A DNA stretch of 64,000 bases from Tenacibaculum skagerrakense (GTDB lineage Bacteria; Bacteroidota; Bacteroidia; Flavobacteriales; Flavobacteriaceae), in NCBI RefSeq assembly GCF_004345825.1, contig NZ_SLXM01000005.1, positions 187,290 to 251,289 on the forward strand, written 5' to 3'. This document shows positions 63,313 to 64,000 of the stretch, one piece after another; position 1 is the stretch's first letter; each line of letters opens with the position of its first letter. The notes beneath the pieces were generated by a model. The model was not told where the DNA came from. It did no database searches and saw nothing but the letters and a program-made list of their open reading frames with translations. Made by a program: the position numbers and the translations under genes.

Positions 63313-63829
63313 TGAATTCTGTATTTTGAATTTCAGGGTTTTTTAATCGTTCTAATAAATTTTGAAGAGTTTGTAATATTTTCAAACGTTGTTGATAATT
63401 TGTGATCATGGCTTGAATCACAAGTTCTTCATTACCTTTTATTTGTAAATCTTTTACATAGTTTTGATAATGATCTTCTAGTTCTTCAATATCATCTAAA
63501 GCATCTTCAATTATAGTCTCAGTATCTAAGTTTCTATATTTTTCAATTTCTCTTAATTCGTGATTTATAGCATTTACAAAGAACATTTTAGTTTCACTCA
63601 TTTCAGGATTGATATCTTCTAAAATGATGGTGTTATTTCCATAAACACTACCGAAATAAAAACCAATTAGTAAAACTACAGATGCTGCTACTGACAACCA
63701 TTTGAATGATATTCCTTTAGTATTGCCTCTTCCTTCTAATTTTCTCAAAAAACGCTCTTCATGTCCTGTGTGAGGCTCAAATAAATCTAGATCGTTATTC
63801 GAAAAAAAATCTTTCAACTTATCTTCCAT
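63299..63829 (-). CDS. Putative anti-sigma factor of the right-edge ECF operon
   Basis: 176 residues: a cytosolic N-terminus with PHTGHEERFLRKLEGR (the GHExRFxxKL phrase seen in Bacteroidota anti-sigma-like proteins), a membrane helix (about 44-62, WLSVAASVVLLIGFYFGSV) and a long helical periplasmic part (about 80-176, coiled-coil-like). The start overlaps the sigma gene by 11 bp and its end overlaps the DUF4097-like gene by 14 bp, so the three are one coupled operon. Confidence 0.78.
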   Translation of the reverse strand: MEDKLKDFFSNNDLDLFEPHTGHEERFLRKLEGRGNTKGISFKWLSVAASVVLLIGFYFGSVYGNNTIILEDINPEMSETKMFFVNAINHELREIEKYRNLDTETIIEDALDDIEELEDHYQNYVKDLQIKGNEELVIQAMITNYQQRLKILQTLQNLLERLKNPEIQNTEFNETI

Positions 63830-64000
63830 ACATACTTATTTTCGGGTTCTCTTTAAGTAATAATTGTTGTAATTTCTTTTTTGCCCTAGAAATAGTAGTT
63901 CTAACATTCTCATTACTGAAATTTAAAATAACTGCTATTTCTTCATTGTCATAACCTTCAATTAGATTGAGGTTTAAAACTATTCTATAATTATCTTTAA
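63819..64000 (-). CDS. ECF sigma factor, C-terminal part (cut by right edge)
   Basis: The minus-strand frame is open to the window end and stops at 63819-63821. It encodes about 60 residues beginning KDNYRIVLNLNLIEGYDNEEIA, then a helix-turn-helix ending VRTTISRAKKKLQQLL, the sigma region 4 pattern. It overlaps the anti-sigma-like gene by 11 bp. The beginning of the gene is outside the window. Confidence 0.85.
   Translation of the reverse strand, partial: KDNYRIVLNLNLIEGYDNEEIAVILNFSNENVRTTISRAKKKLQQLLLKENPKISMYGR

Overview
The window looks like chromosome of a low-GC member of the Flavobacteriaceae (Bacteroidota), probably marine. The evidence is a secreted alpha-amylase with a type IX secretion C-terminal sorting domain, many LxxC-type lipoproteins, a SusC-like CarboxypepD_reg/TonB-type outer-membrane barrel, DUF4252 and head-GIN proteins beside ECF sigma factors, and repeated copies of the Bacteroidota promoter -7 element TAnnTTTG. 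The genus cannot be decided from the sequence alone. No tRNA, rRNA or CRISPR array was recognised.

Left part (1-22 kb), mostly conserved genes: a proline dehydrogenase cut by the left edge, a LETM1-like protein, glyA, a plant-type GH13 amylase with three starch-binding modules, a tight four-gene polyamine/membrane operon (DUF4178, DUF350, membrane-anchored spermidine-synthase-like, SpeD-like) behind rmuC, a PlsC-type acyltransferase, a GxIGT-repeat surface protein, gcvT, an M1 peptidase, a long-chain acyl-CoA ligase, a CxxCH lipoprotein, and an aminotransferase/OstA pair. Convergent pairs are often separated by perfect bidirectional hairpin terminators.

Central accessory region (22.1-38 kb), the most interesting part: a solitary ThiF/E1-like adenylyltransferase, a PAS/LuxR-type regulator and a LuxI/FeeM-like N-acyltransferase share an 18-bp palindromic motif (ACTACMCTTTTGWRTARY) in their upstream regions. 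At two of the promoters it sits at exactly the same distance from the -7 element. An outer-membrane barrel gene and a class I lanthipeptide cluster follow: four small precursors with a shared leader and an LSCLxxSCNG-type core, two LanC proteins (one with the zinc ligands, one without), a luciferase-like flavin oxidoreductase, a full-length LanB and a C39-peptidase ABC exporter. I infer that the regulatory trio may form a signal/response circuit linked to the peptide cluster; this is not shown directly. Behind the cluster terminator lies a complete 1310-bp IS3-family element with 25-bp inverted repeats and a well-formed -1 frameshift signal.

Right part (38-64 kb): a PLP decarboxylase, purA, a Fur-family regulator, a RelA/SpoT enzyme, a TrmH-family methyltransferase, two large exported amidohydrolases (two of their three amidohydrolase units have lost the HxH metal motif; the larger gene carries a 20-bp hairpin over its start codon), a BNR-repeat lipoprotein, patatin and DUF72 proteins, an S41 protease, an ECF sigma operon with two DUF4252 proteins, a second M1 peptidase, a lipoprotein/AlkB pair, a head-GIN protein, a polytopic membrane protein and a second ECF sigma/anti-sigma/DUF4097-like operon cut by the right edge. 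No stretch over about 300 bases lacks a gene; the longest gap (5004-5301) holds the amylase upstream region.
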